This document shows positions 23,638 through 35,242 of a DNA stretch of 64,000 nucleotides, piece by piece. The stretch spans positions 310,001 through 374,000 of the forward strand of contig JAMZAV010000784.1 of assembly GCA_024449915.1 (NCBI GenBank), in the 5' to 3' direction. How positions within the stretch are numbered: the first letter of the stretch is position 1; each line of letters begins with the position of its first letter. The stretch comes from Sweltsa coloradensis (Eukaryota; Arthropoda; Insecta; Plecoptera; Chloroperlidae). Below the pieces are notes generated by a model. The model had not been told where the DNA came from. It was given only the letters and a program-made list of their open reading frames with translations, and made no database searches. The position numbers and the translations under genes are program-made.

Positions 23638-24400
23638 TTGGATGAGCGTACGAGTGGAGCGAAGACTTCAATTTACACTGGACCCCCCAAATATTTAGCT
23701 CGGGTGTTTTTTTTTTTTTTTTTTTTTTCCCCTCTGTTTGTGTCGCTCGATTCCGGGCAAACGGCATATGCGATCTTGATGAAAATTGGAGGGGACCTTC
23801 GTGTTTCTCTGAACTTAGAGGTGTATTGTTTTTGGGTACAATCGAAAAAATATTTCTCAGAATATCGTACTTTTACGATTTTTTCGATTTTAGTGCGATA
23901 TTTCGTGACATTTGGTCCGATTCTGACCAAACAGGTGGGGCTACAACGTTCATATTTCACATGGACATTAAGGTTATGGTGATGTAGTACCTTTTGAAAG
24001 AAAAAGTTGAAAAAGTTAGCCAGAATGCATAGAAATAAAGGTTTTAAAATAAGTTTTTCAATTTTAGAGCGATATTTTCGTCCCATTCGGGTCGATTCTG
24101 ACCAAACGGGGGGGGCTACAACGTTCAGATTTCACATGGACATTAAGGTTATGGTGATGTAGTACCTTTTGGAAGAAAAAGTTGAAAAAGTTGGCCAGAA
24201 TCCACAGAAATAAAGGTTTTAATATGAGTTTATTGAGGTTTATAATACCTATTAACACGTAACAATAGAAACTTGACCAACAATCACCTACAATGCATTC
24301 AAAAAGCATTGCAAAGGGAAAAGTGCAAACAAACGCAAAAAACGCAAAACAAAAAATTACAAAAACGTACCCACAACGCGGGACTTTAGCGTTTTCCTAA
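23638..24400 (+). mobile_element. Helitron-like non-autonomous element (family H), diverged copy
   Basis: It starts TTGGATGAGCGTACGAGTGG and has a T run of about 22 in the position of the copy-1 pyrimidine tract. It has two internal tandem subunits of 175 bp (GATTCTGACCAAAC at 23919 and 24094, each followed by TTCACATGGACATTAAGGTT). It ends with the hairpin AACGC-GGGACTTTA-GCGTT and TTCCTAA, followed by T. Length is 763 bp against 754 and 788 bp for the siblings. The 137-codon minus frame reads through the subunits and is not supported as a gene. Confidence 0.6.
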
Positions 24401-24832
24401 TTAAAAACGAATTATAAAAATTTTGATAAATTTAATTTACAAGGTTTGGGTTTAGTGGAGCATGGGGTCAGTAATAGACTCTTAGTGCAAAGTAAGCTCA
24501 TCTTCGGATTATCTCGAGTTTGTTGTAAAGATCTCTAGGTCCACACATAGCTCATAGTTATACAAATGTGTGCAGTAGTCCTCTGCCTGCATGGTGGGGT
24601 GGCTCGTCTTCTTGTTTCTTGTAGGTGGTCTAGCTACACGCGGTAGGGGCGACAGCAGGAAAGTTCTGCCACCACACTGTCTTGTGCGACCAGTGTGGTT
24701 GGTCACCCGGGGGGCGGCCAAGTTCGCTCGCTATTTGAAAATATCCTCGCCTCGCCTCGCCTGAACTTTCAAGACGAAAGTTTTAGAGTCTTCGTTCATC
24801 GAGTGACGTAGTCTTAATACCCCTCGGGACCC
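24401..24832. other. Unannotated sequence
   Basis: No gene was recognised. A CGCCTCGCCTCGCCT run lies near 24748. Confidence 0.35.
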
Positions 24833-25075
24833 CACTCACTCACTCGCACACTCGCTCACTCACACTCACACTCACACTCACACTCACACTCACACTCACA
24901 CTCACACTCTACTCACACTCACACTCACACCATACTCCACTCACTCACACCACACTCACACTCACTCACACTCACACTCACACTCACACTCACACTCACA
25001 CTCACACTCACTCACTCACTCACTCACTCACTCACTCATACACTCTCTTACACACTCTCTCTGTCTCTTTCACTC
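24833..25075. repeat. CACTCA/CACACT microsatellite
   Basis: About 240 bp of ACTCAC, ACACTC and CACTCACT variants, degrading into CTCTCTTACACACTC at the right end. Confidence 0.95.
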
Positions 25076-26035
25076 TCTCATACACACACACGCCGCCCTG
25101 TGGAAGGTGAAAAGTTAGCCCATTTATTCTCGGAAAGACGAATCTGAAATATCGAATTGATGCATTGAACCCCCCCCCCCTCCCCCCAACCTACGACCGA
25201 AGGAAGTTTGCATTGAATGCTGCCATTATCCCCCCCCTCCCCCCGTCGCGTATTACCCCGTGCCTTGCAGCCAATCGGATTCGGATTTCATTTGAATTTT
25301 TACGACGCTCTACTCCGGCTTCCTATACACTTGCCACGGTGACATCGTAAGTGCCTCAGTTTGCTTCCTGGCGGCTCAGCTCGGTTCGTCCAGGACCCTC
25401 GGGAGAGAGATAATTTATTGACATTCTTTCCCCTGTTTGCCAGGCTTTACGGGATCGTATTTCACAGACGTATTATTAATGAATTTTTTGGATTTACAGC
25501 ATTGATCTGGTAAATATTATCTCTTCTTTTGTAACTGTTGTAACGTATCCATTTCATTCAGAATATCAGAGATAAAAAGTTTTTTGTATGGATGCCTCAA
25601 GCCACTGTGTGACTGATCCGTGTTGTCCAGCCCTCTTATGTCGTCGCGATCACCCTAGCTGCACGTGCAGAGTTCAACCAAACCGTGGCTTAACCACATA
25701 TTAAATGAATTATAATTCCCAGAATACATCAATATTTTATGGATTTGCCTCTTTGTTATTATTATTATGTCATTTAATTGTGTTTTATGGGAACATTCTG
25801 TGAACTCCAAAGGGTTGTGTTAATAACACGCCCGTTGGCAGTTTCGAATGTCAATAGTATTTTCTCGTCTCGTTTCTCGCTTTTACACGGGACGAACATT
25901 AGTTATTTCCTGCCTCCACTCAAAACAGTTATATATGATCATTTCCAGATTTGATGGATAATCATTAGTTATAATGTGCACTCTACTATAGTGATGGAAT
26001 AGGTAGTCATGTTTTTTCTTGTTAGTTTTACCATG
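25076..26035. other. Unannotated sequence with C-rich tracts
   Basis: C runs lie at 25169-25188 and 25230-25246. No gene or RNA was recognised. Confidence 0.35.
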
Positions 26036-26167
26036 TATAGCTGTTCCAAAGCAAGTAAGCAAATGCTGACGTCACCTTCGGGTGGATTACAGCCAATCAG
26101 CGGTCCCCTATTTAAAATACTGATCGCAAACGGCGCGCATGTGTTTACTTGTTTCGTAGCAACTATA
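26036..26167. mobile_element. MITE-like inverted-repeat element (family P), copy 1
   Basis: The arms 26036-26065 and 26138-26167 are imperfect reverse complements over 30 bp (TCCAAAGCAAGTAAGCAAAT against TACGAAACAAGTAAACACAT). The interior has CTGACGTCACC, CAGCCAATCAGCGGTCCC and TTTAAAAT. A second copy lies at 46519-46654. It is non-autonomous. The CCAATCAG and TGACGTCA boxes inside could bind host factors, which is speculative. Confidence 0.75.
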
Positions 26168-27689
26168 TCAATACACAGCGATATATGCACATATTATTTC
26201 AGTACCACCACCAGTACATAGGCCTAACTCTCACCTCTGACTTGATCGATACAACGCGTTTTAATCCACCGCTGCTCAGTTGTGCGTGTTATAACCTATA
26301 ATGCTGAAGGCGCGGGTTTAACATATTTTAATTGGTGCGTTTTGTCTACGCCGAGGTTTTTCTGCCAATGTTGAGCTTAATTCTCGTCGCCGGGGGATTC
26401 CCCGGCTGATGTGGCTCGTGCGTGGCTGTGAATCCCTCGCCCTCTGCACTCGGCCAGCGCTAATTACCACAGATATCCAACGTACTTTGTTTCGTCATTG
26501 CTTTCTTTTGTTCCTGAATACCCTCACATCCTCCCTCATCTTCCTGTATATACATACATCGTACACAAACGTTGATATTTGAAATGAACATCTCCCGTTC
26601 TCCAGGAAAAGCCAATCGATAAACCAGAAACTATTCAAATCAAGCACGGGTATAGGAGTATACAAAATAAGTAAGGTCATTTCGGCGTTTACTCACTTTG
26701 GTGGAGGGTCCTACTACAAAAGTTTTTCAATTTTGTAGGTGGTTAGCCCCCCCATCCTCTCATTTGACCTCCACCAAAAACATCTTGTATCATCCTTTTC
26801 ATTGAAGGCAATGCAAAATAAAAATGCGTGTCAAACGGAGGTCATGTTCGGTTTGTAGCGTGAGACGTGGCACACGGACGGACGGACGGAGCGACAGAAT
26901 CGTAATGCGTTAAGGGGGCTTCGCTTCTTATATACTGGTGTAGTGTAAGCACGAAAGCGAAAATGCATTTTGCTTCTCTATAAACATACAAAATGTTAAA
27001 TTTATTGCCTAGGTCCTAAAGTTCCTTGGTACAGAATTATGTTCGTGTGCAAGAAAATGCAATAATGTAATTTTTGGTTGTTGCCAATAGTTTGACATTG
27101 AAGCCCAGCAGAGTTTCTCACCGAGGAAACTCTGGGCCGCGACTCTTACAACCAGATGTTCGGAGGGAGGGAGGGTGCGTGTGGACAAATGTTTGCTGCG
27201 GCCCTCCAGCTAGGCGCTCTCATTAAAGTAATTGGTGCGTAGTAGGAGGCAGGTGAAGTGCATGGCTTCACCGGTAATGACTGTGTCATGCGCAGCTTGA
27301 GTTACTTGCAAAGACAGCCTTACATCACATAGCTGGGTTTTATCGGGGGTCTCGCGTCCAGTTAATTGTCTCCAAGACGATAGTGATGATCTTGGCTATA
27401 AAACTACATGGGTTTTATGTACTCTTAACTATATTGTAGCTAATAACTAATCAAGACGATGGTCATTACGGGGACTAATCCTCGCCTATAACGGGAAATA
27501 TCGGATAGTTTTCGATATGGTTTGTCTTTCGAAGATTGGATGTGCTTTGGCTAACTTTTTTACAAAGTGATATGCCAATTTAAAAATCACTTGATTGCCT
27601 AATCTCGCGAATTTCACGCACATTCTATAGATAGTTTGCTTCTAATTTTCACCCCAAAAGCTTTAACTATAGGGAGGTTTACGACTTGT
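26168..27689. other. Unannotated sequence
   Basis: No gene was recognised. An inverted TTTGGTGGAGG (26698) and CCTCCACCAAA (26767) pair, 70 bp apart, contains half of motif M. A GGACGGACGGACGGA run lies at 26876-26890, followed by GGGGGCTTCGCTTCT, typical of a dispersed repeat end. Confidence 0.35.
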
Positions 27690-27870
27690 ATATGATCACT
27701 GGGCTGTTGCATCGTGTCGATGATGAGTCACTGCTCGACGTTTCGCCACCCATGTTGGTGGCTTCTTCAAGTTCAAGTTTTGAAAGGTAATGCACATGTC
27801 TGTATGCGTACAGACGGTGAAGTATACGTTGGTGAAGAGGGTGCAGTGCGGTGGCTCATTGTAAATATTG
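27690..27870 (-). mobile_element. Penelope-like terminal fragment (tentative)
   Basis: The given strand reads CTCGACGTTTCGCCACCCAT, then GTTGGTGGCTTCTTCAAG. This is a stem (GCCACC...GGTGGC) bounded by ACGTTTCG and CTTCTTCAAG, a pattern I associate with termini of Penelope-like elements. A preceding GATGATGAGTCAC may be a remnant of their hammerhead motif. No reverse transcriptase or GIY-YIG sequence is present. The element stops at the Helitron-like terminus at 27875. Confidence 0.4.
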
Positions 27871-27874
27871 ACTA

Positions 27875-28662
27875 CTAGGAAAACGCTTAAGTACCGCCGC
27901 GTGTTGGATGAGCGTAATTGGTGCATTGAGCTGCCATGTGTTATGCGAACTTTCTGTTGTTATGTGGCAAAATCATTACTTAGTTGAAATTTTTTTTAAA
28001 TTAAATTAAATTAAATTAAATTAAAAATTAACTTAATTTTTTAATTTTTTTTTAATTAATCGTAATTGTTAAAAAAAATCAAAAAATTGCGATTTTCATA
28101 AGAAATAATTTCTCGATTGCGCTCAAATTTTACACTTATATTAATTCATAAAATAAAGGTTCTGCGAAAAAATGATTACGATCGGATAAAGCATGTAGGT
28201 GTTATAAGTTAAAGAGTTGTTTAAAAAAAGAAAAAAAACCTGTAAAATTTCGATTTTTATGATAAATATTTTTCAATTGCGCTCAAATTCATAAAAATAT
28301 CTAAATTCATAAAATAAAGGTTCGTACAAAAAATCATTAAAATCGGATAAAGCATGTAGGTGTTATAAGTCGAAGAAATTTTTAAAAATTGAAAAAAATC
28401 GTAAAATTGCGATTTTCATGAGAAAAAATTTTCCGATTGCGCTCAAAAACGTGGCAGTTCTAAGTTCAGAGATTTCGAAGGCCTCCATAAAATTTCATCG
28501 CAATCGGATTATCGGTTTAGCCGGAATCGTGTGGACAAACAGACAAAAATACAAAAAAAAAAGAAAAGAAAAAAAAAAAAAAAAAACATTCCGGATTTTT
28601 TTTCTCCAGTGTAGTGAAATGGAATCTTCGCTTCGCTCGCTACGCTCGCTACGCTCATCCAA
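27875..28662 (-). mobile_element. Helitron-like non-autonomous element (family H), copy 2
   Basis: Reverse orientation of copy 1. On the minus strand it starts TTGGATGAGCGTAGCGAGCG, has the same internal subunits and an inverted start (TACGCTCATCCAA) near the 3' end. It ends ACGC-GGCGGTACTTAA-GCGT-TTTCCTAG followed by T. Outside both ends no homology with the siblings is visible, so the boundaries are well set. The 97-codon plus frame and 69-codon minus frame lie in its low-complexity end and are not coding. Confidence 0.7.
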
Positions 28663-29157
28663 CAAAATTCGATTCGCGAACAAGTTTCTTGTTTGTTGCC
28701 TCAAATACTAGCAACATACTAGCAAAAAACGACGATATCTTAAATTTTGAGTTTCCGGTCTAAATTTTGAGGAGTCAAAATGTTCAAATTCAGCAAGGTC
28801 CTTCTAATATATATAGACTTAAAACATTATGTTGACCAATATTGTTATACGATTTGCTTCTTGCACGACGCAGAGCCAGAAAGTGGCCTCTAGAGTCTTA
28901 AAAGCGCGCGTGAACCGGTGTAGACGTAGAGAGGCGCGCGTGAACTGACCCAAAGTCAACAAAGTCGACAACAAACTCTGCATGGATGACAAACTTCTTC
29001 GCTGCAGCTGCTGTTTGAGTTATTGACTTGGAACAAACAAGTTTTTAGTAAGATGACGTGAAGTGACGTGTGAACTGCGAACTCTGAGGGGGGGGGGGAA
29101 CTGTGCAGTGTCCTCATGATGCACCAGGGGTTACACTTTACTCGGGGACTGCAGTCA
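28663..29157. other. Unannotated sequence
   Basis: No gene was recognised. A G run at 29089-29098 is present. Confidence 0.35.
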
Positions 29158-29530
29158 AGGCGCATTCACGACCTTGCAGCAAATTGAAGTGCGTTGCTTT
29201 TGTCAGCCAATCAGGAACTACTTTCGTGAGTGCGTTGCAGCGCTGCAAAGTTTGATCCGAGCCCAACTTTTGCAGTGCTGCACGCCAACCATAACCTCTA
29301 AACAGTGTTCATTGTGAAATATATCCCAACTGCTTTGATTTTATGTTGTATTCTCTTAATCATAATTTAACACCAACCTGTTTGAAGTGGAATAAACAAA
29401 GGTCGTCAATTCATGAAAGTTAAAATAAGTGGAAATCACGTCCACCAGATCACCACAAATTTCACTGCATTGCGTGAGCAGCACTGCACTGCATTGCGTG
29501 AAATCCGCTGCAAGGTCGTTTACGCGCCCT
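29158..29530. mobile_element. Inverted-repeat element with 6-bp target duplication
   Basis: The left end AGGCGCATTCACGACCTTGC and the reverse complement of the right end AGGGCGCGTAAACGACCTTG are imperfect terminal inverted repeats. They continue into GCAGC and a diverged GCGTTGC/GCAATGC region. The hexamer CAGTCA occurs immediately outside both ends (29152-29157 and 29531-29536). The interior is GCAGTGC-rich and non-coding. A related end (GTTTACGCGCCCTCAAAG) occurs near 40524. Confidence 0.7.
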
Positions 29531-31043
29531 CAGTCACTGATCGGAGCAGATTGCAGTTTTTGGTTTTGGCAGTTGGCTACAATTGATAGAGAATGTTCTA
29601 AACTGCTGACTTCATCCCTGGTTGGCTCTTCATGGTACTGAGCATGCGCACATTCGTTCTGTCACTTCTGATTGTAACCAAGAACTGTAGCTAGTTGGCG
29701 GAGACCCCAGTGTAATACCCCTTCTACACACGGAAGACTTCATGGCCGGTTCAAATTACTCGATAGTTTATATTCCTTGCTTAGTTTTGTCAATGTCAAT
29801 GCCATTGAACGGTACTTTATAACTATATGCCGCTTTGGGAACGCTTCGTTGCGTTGAAGAATAAACGTTACAAAAATCATATCATCTAGATATAATTTTA
29901 ACAGTACTGAAAAATGTGACATAAACCTTATGAGATTTTATAGTTGCTCTGAAATTTTCTTCAATCTCGGACTAACCGTTTGTCCGTTAGAGAGCTACCA
30001 AACAAACAACTAAAAATTTTACAAAAAAGATGGACAAAAATAGTTTTAGTACGATTTTCATCGGATGTTTTTGGTATTGTAGGTATAGGTACCCAAATTG
30101 ATGGGATATTATCCAGTGATATTTAACATCTATAGTATAGGCTAGATCCCCAGTCTCAAACACGTCCGCACAGGCGCGAGCGTACCAAATTGACCTATTC
30201 AAGATGGTGATTTGGTGATGTTTGATATTTTGTTTTTAAATGCGAGTAAGTATTTTTCTGGATTGTTTTGATATGGTTTTAGCTTGTGCAGCATGGGAAT
30301 GCACAAACAGAAACAATAATTAGTTATTGCATAAGGGAATTTAATAATTATTTGGTGTTAATGGCTAATATGCTCACCTGTCAACCTGACAGATATCTTG
30401 AAAAATATTTGGGCTACAAATCGCTACAAACTGACCTATTCAAGATGGCTTCTAATTGTCACGCCAGTGGACCAATGACTGGGGATCTAGACGACGACGA
30501 CGTGAGAAACTAGGGTGCTTCAACCGGTTAGGTACAAGGTAAAAGATTTCGAAAATTCCCTAAATTTTACTGGAATTGAAGTTGCCGTTCGTCTGGTAGA
30601 GAGAGAATGAACAAACTGGCATCGAAGCCATAATTATTATTACAAAACTTTTGATTTGTGTTGTAAAATGTATTTAATTTTTACTATGTCATGTCTGTGT
30701 TTGTTATGATGTATCGACCTTGAGACGAAATTTATGATTTTATTGTTGCCTTTAGAAGGGTAAAAAATATTGTTTTTATTTTATGTTATAAAAGAACATG
30801 TTCATTCGAAATATTGTATTTTATTCAAAATCTGGTTTGTTAGGCCTATACAATACAGATTGTATAAAATTGTTTGATTTACAATCGCTATAAATTATTA
30901 ACAGTCGCATTTTCCGGAATGGCTACCACGTAATACGACCAGGTTGTTATGTAGTATTTCAATTTACAACGCCAATATTTTATGATGCAGGCTGATAATA
31001 CTGGTATGAGGGCTAGATCCACAAACACAACATTTATAGTATA
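29531..31043. other. Unannotated sequence
   Basis: No gene was recognised. TGACCTATTCAAGATGG occurs twice (about 30191 and 30433), and CTAGATCCCCAGTC occurs in inverted orientation (about 30143 and 30478), hinting at a decayed element across 30140-30490. Confidence 0.35.
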
Positions 31044-31045
31044 GT

Positions 31046-31480
31046 GTGGCTCGTTGGTCTTGTGGTTAGCGTATCTGCTTCCAATGCAGAAGGTCCAGGG
31101 TTCGATTCCCGCTAAAGTCAGAAGTTTTTTAACTTCTGATTTTTACTCAAGTCCATCAGTTCTTGTCTTAGGAGTTTCTAAACGGTGACTTTGGAGCCGT
31201 CCTAGCAACGAAGCACATAATAAATTCAGAGTTGTTCTGAATCGGCCTTGTTGATTCTGGCGTTGATCGCGGGTGTTCGCACTGTCCATACCACTGATTG
31301 CTATATATCCTATTAAAAATATCGATCTTTGGTTGGTTATCGCTCACTCGTCGATTGCGTCGGGGCCTACAGGGTTGGCTTGGTCGCTTTGATTTAAAGT
31401 CCCCCACTGAAAATCAGTTATATAGCTGAGTGGGTAGACTCTAAATACAATTTATTTATTTATTTATTTATACGCCAGTA
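31046..31480 (+). mobile_element. tRNA-derived SINE (family W), full-length, CCA-anticodon head
   Basis: Head 31046-31118: A box TGGTCTTGTGGTTAGCG, anticodon stem TCTGC/GCAGA with loop TTCCAAT (CCA at 31081-31083, as in tRNA-Trp), and B box GGTTCGATTCC (31099-31109). The acceptor stem no longer pairs. A perfect 9-bp hairpin (TCAGAAGTT-TTTT-AACTTCTGA, 31118-31139) follows at once. The body has GGAGCCGTCCTAGCAACGA, CGCGGGTGTTCG, CGTCGATTGCGTCGGGGCC and GTGGGTAGACTCTAAATAC, and the tail is (ATTT)n. Other copies: 19294, 20630, 58955 and 60887. Confidence 0.85.
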
Positions 31481-31522
31481 TTATGCGTAGTGGTGATAAA
31501 CCACTGTAGGGTGTTTGTGGGG

Positions 31523-31590
31523 AGTAGGGCAGTTGTCAAGGGAATGCCCTCTTTACAGTCCCCATTCGCATTAAGGCGAAACTACACTAA
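31523..31590 (-). mobile_element. Fragment of tRNA-derived SINE family G
   Basis: CAGTTGTCAAGGGAATG, CCCTCTTTACAG and CATTCGCATTAA match the body of the elements at 1598 and 61795 in order. It lies just after the (ATTT)n tail of the family W SINE. Confidence 0.4.
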
Positions 31591-32074
31591 TATTAAAACC
31601 ACGCGGAATTAAATACTCAACTATAAAAATTGGTATAATTTTTAAATTGAAATATGCATTGATTATACGATTTAAGACGTCGCCGAGGCTGGCGCGGAGA
31701 CGAGTTTAGATGCTCAGCTTTAAGTTTTTTTCCGGGAAACAGTAAACAACATTGGTATCATATTTCACAACAACGTTAGGAAAGGATCAATCTGTGAGAT
31801 CCAGTTCGCGTATTTTTACATTTATTCATTGGTATTGAATTACCAGAATTGATATCCATGTTTTCAACTTTCGATTTTTCAGTTTTTGGACTTACCTCTC
31901 GCATTGATTGTTTTAGGCTAATTCGTGGCAACCAAGTATGGATATCAATATAAAGAAACTATTAACATTTAACATTTATGCAAAGTTTGGTAATGACCCA
32001 AGTAACACAGAAAAATGTGTGCGCTTATGGGCCATCAGCGGCAAAGTGATGGCAAAGTTTTGCGTTGATGGGCC
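31591..32074. other. Unannotated sequence
   Basis: No gene was recognised. The end (32023-32070) contains GGGCCATCAGCGGCAAAGTG, related to the minisatellite that follows. Confidence 0.35.
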
Positions 32075-32300
32075 GCCTATGGCCCATAAGCACACAGCCG
32101 ACAGTTGGCGTACAGTAGGCGGCCCGCCTATGGCCCCAAAAGCCACAACCCGACAGGCGGCGAAAGTAGGGGGCCCTCCAATGGCCCTAAGCACACAACC
32201 GACGGCGGCGAACAGTAGGGGGCCCCCCTAGGCCCATAAGCACACACCGAAGGCGGGAACAGTGGGGGCCCCCTCCTATGGCCCAAAAGCAACAACCGAG
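32075..32300. repeat. GC-rich minisatellite, about 51-bp unit, about 4-5 copies
   Basis: Units begin near 32075, 32126, 32176, 32225 and 32275 with variants of GCCTATGGCCCATAAGCACA and end GAACAGTAGGGGGCCC. Units get progressively more irregular with indels in homopolymers. Related GGCCATAAGCGG pieces occur at 34130-34370. Confidence 0.8.
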
Positions 32301-34129
32301 GGGAAAACTAATGAGATATATACACTTTTGATGATGGATTAAAAGGAATTTTTAATTGTCAATTTCATCATGTTAGGGCTAACATTCTCGCTCTTCTTCG
32401 TCGTTTTAAAGGGAAATATTGACGCCCCTCCATTAAAGGTAATCATTTTAGTATCATTTTAACTACGCTAATTACGCTAATCATTTTGCTCTTTTTTCGT
32501 CGTTTTAAGGAATATTGACGCTCTCACATTAAAGGATATCATTTAAACTTTTATTTGAAATTTTAATATTATAATTTATTATTATATTCACCCCGATCCC
32601 CGAATACTCCACGTGGGGTTTCCAAAAAAAATCTTTGATTTTTCATGCAATCGCAAAATTTTTAAAATTAATTTTTCAAACTGTTTTAAATACGGTCTTA
32701 ATTTCATTGAAATATCAGAATTAATCCCTGTGATAATCTGTCATGTATTGTAATATGCCTTTGCCTTCCGTTTCGTAGTGCAAATTTCAATACTTGACGC
32801 AGAGGGAAAAAAAGAAAATCTCTTTAAATAGAAATATATTCTTTTAAAATAAATAATATGTCATATTGTATTTGTAGAACTACAGAAAATAAATGGGCTT
32901 AATTAATAAAAAAAATTTTTTCCCTAAATTTTGTTTATCAATAAATGAGATAATATTATACATTGCCAAAACTATTTGTTATTTTTTTTTGGATTGGCAG
33001 TACGACCTCTATAGACGTTTACAGTAAAAATTATACACGTTTACCCGACTAATAATTACCCTGTTTTAAATTTTTTTGGGTTAAAAGGCAATTGTTTTCT
33101 TTTTGTAACCCAATACTTTGTTAAAAACTGCATTTTTGAAATTGCACTTACGATTTTTTTCTTCCGCCGGCACGAATAGGTGGAGAAATAATTTTATAAG
33201 TCAAATATTAACGAAAAAATTTTTTCCAGTAATAAAAAAAAAAATCATCCTTAAAAAACCAAAAATTTATGAAGGGATTGTCCGGGGTATAAGAATTAAT
33301 TTATCTGAAATATCTAGGCCTAAAAAGGCTTACTAGTTACTATTAAACCCAAAATAAAAATAGAAAGTTTTGAAAATACAGATATCTTTGATAAACATTC
33401 TGTTTTTTTTGTTTTAGGCTTTACAAAAAAAAGGGCCCAATAGGGAATTTTGGGAGGCCTATATAAAAGTAGGGAGAGAGGCTTAAATTGCGATTACTTT
33501 TCGTCTGTCCGTCTGCCCGTGTGTGATGGTAAAATTAAAAAAATAAAACCAAAAATGAGCTCCTAATCACTTTCCGTCAATTTAAATTTTACCATTTAGA
33601 TATTGGGGGTTGATTTCTTTGGGAATTTAAATTGAAAAAAAGGGAGGCCCACCTTAAAACAACTCATTTATAAATATATTTTGAATCTTTTTTTGATGAA
33701 CAACCCGAGATGGCATTTTTTAGTTTCCATGTAAAAAAGGTACAAATTTTAAAAAAGAAATTCCACAATGCATACAGCTGGTACTCTTATAAGGGAGCTG
33801 GCGCGCTCCTCAGCAGTGATCACGGGGGGTTAGCGGTCAGCGTTCCCGAGTCCGGCGCAGCAGGTTGGGTTCGAGTAGGCGAGGGCGTAAAAATTTTTTA
33901 TGTCTAAAACTTCTCTGTATTAACTTGAAATTGTTATTTACACACAGTTTTCAAAATTGGGAAAAGCTAGCACGATTGAAAAAATATTAATTTAAACTTT
34001 TGTCATTAATATTTTTTGTTTTTGTGCGGACTTCCTCGCGTTCTACTAATGGTCTAGTGTCCCCCAAACATTTCACCGCCGGGCCCTAAACTCCCGCTGG
34101 GGACAAAAGGAAGCAAATGTCGGGTTTGC
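32301..34129. other. Unannotated AT-rich sequence
   Basis: No gene was recognised. TCGTCTTTT-type blocks (CTCTTCTTCGTCGTTTTAA near 32390 and CTTTTTTCGTCGTTTTAAGG near 32490) form a diverged direct repeat. TCGTCTGTCCGTCTGCC at 33501 resembles dispersed-repeat ends. Consensus quality looks poor, with many homopolymers. Confidence 0.3.
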
Positions 34130-34370
34130 TCAAACGGGGCCCCCCTGTGGACCATAAGCGGCGAACTGATGGCAACTGTGTATCCCGGAGGCCCATAAAC
34201 GGGCCGTTGTCACAAAAAAGACACAGTAAATTTTTGAAACTGAGGTTTTGCTACATGGGCGCTTAGGCCATAAGCGGGGGCGTTCTTATGGCAAATTTGG
34301 GCGCCTGGCCCCCCATAAGCGGGGCCCTAAGCGCATCGCCCCTTATGGGCCATCAGCCAAATGATGCGAT
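34130..34370. repeat. Diverged relatives of the 32-kb minisatellite
   Basis: Repeated GGACCATAAGCGGCGAACTG, GGCCCATAAACGGGCC, GGCCATAAGCGGGGGCG and CCCCATAAGCGGGGCCC blocks without a clean period. Confidence 0.5.
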
Positions 34371-34652
34371 GTTTCAGCTGCCTAAGATCGCCACACTTGT
34401 GCTACTTGGGGATAAATTCAACCGTTTAGCCGCAAACGTCAACACCCGGGCGCGTGCATTTGATTGGGTCAAACTCGAATAAGTTCAAACCACAAATGTA
34501 AAACATGTACCCGTTTAAAAAATTGAACCTTTTTCGGTACCCTTTAGCGTTCCCTTTAACAGAACTAAAAAGCTGTTGTTTTGCGGGCTCTGAGTTTATC
34601 TGGATCTCCCCGCTGTAATGACAGACGAAAACCCGCAAACTTACGAGTTAAA

Positions 34653-34725
34653 TGTCTGGGGACGAGTATCGAACCTCCCGAATCAGAGTATGCCGTTCTC
34701 ACTAGCTAACTGCCCTTATACTAAG
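34653..34725 (-). mobile_element. tRNA-like head fragment of SINE family G
   Basis: Minus strand: GTTAGCTAGTGAGAACGGC, TCTGATTCGGGAGGTTCGAT and ACTCGTCCCC. The TCTGATTCGGGAGGT block is identical to the head at 1740-1760. It is truncated after the head. Confidence 0.4.
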
Positions 34726-35242
34726 ATTTCGCGCTTTTAGCATTACATTCTAATATTTGCATTAATGTTTTTAAAAAACAAATTTTTTAGCATTTGTTTC
34801 TTCCTTTCACCAAAACCCTAAATGTGGTGTGTTTCTTGGTAAATGATGAATTATATGAACATTTTAATTTAATTTAGCCATCACTCAACATTCAACATTG
34901 CTAATCTTAGTTCTCAATGGGTATGGAAATCATTATTGTTTAGTAAAACTATCATTTTGTAGCGTTCTACAAAAATATTAAATCTTCATCGATTTAGCAT
35001 CAAAAACCTCAAACGCTAAAACAAACGTATGTCTCTACTAATAATACGTACAGCGTAGTTCTTGCGGTTCTCCACTCGTGATGTGACGTCACGTTAGGGT
35101 GGTTGCGTGCACCAGTCACCACACGGCGACAAAAAGTTAGTTAATTAAAACTTGGGGATTTGTCTCCGCTCTGAATAAGTGAACGCTAACTTGATTCCGC
35201 CGTGTTGCAATCAACTCCTCCCACCCACTCGAGCACCCTGTG
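34726..35242. other. Unannotated sequence
   Basis: No gene or RNA recognised. Confidence 0.35.

Noticed and set aside
23673..24309. 137- and 81-codon minus frames with a shared 50-residue block
   Set aside because: The shared block is the 175-bp internal tandem unit of a Helitron-like element, and the period is not a multiple of 3.
31046..31118. Functional tRNA-Trp gene
   Set aside because: The anticodon and T arms are good, but the acceptor stem does not pair and the sequence runs directly into a SINE body.
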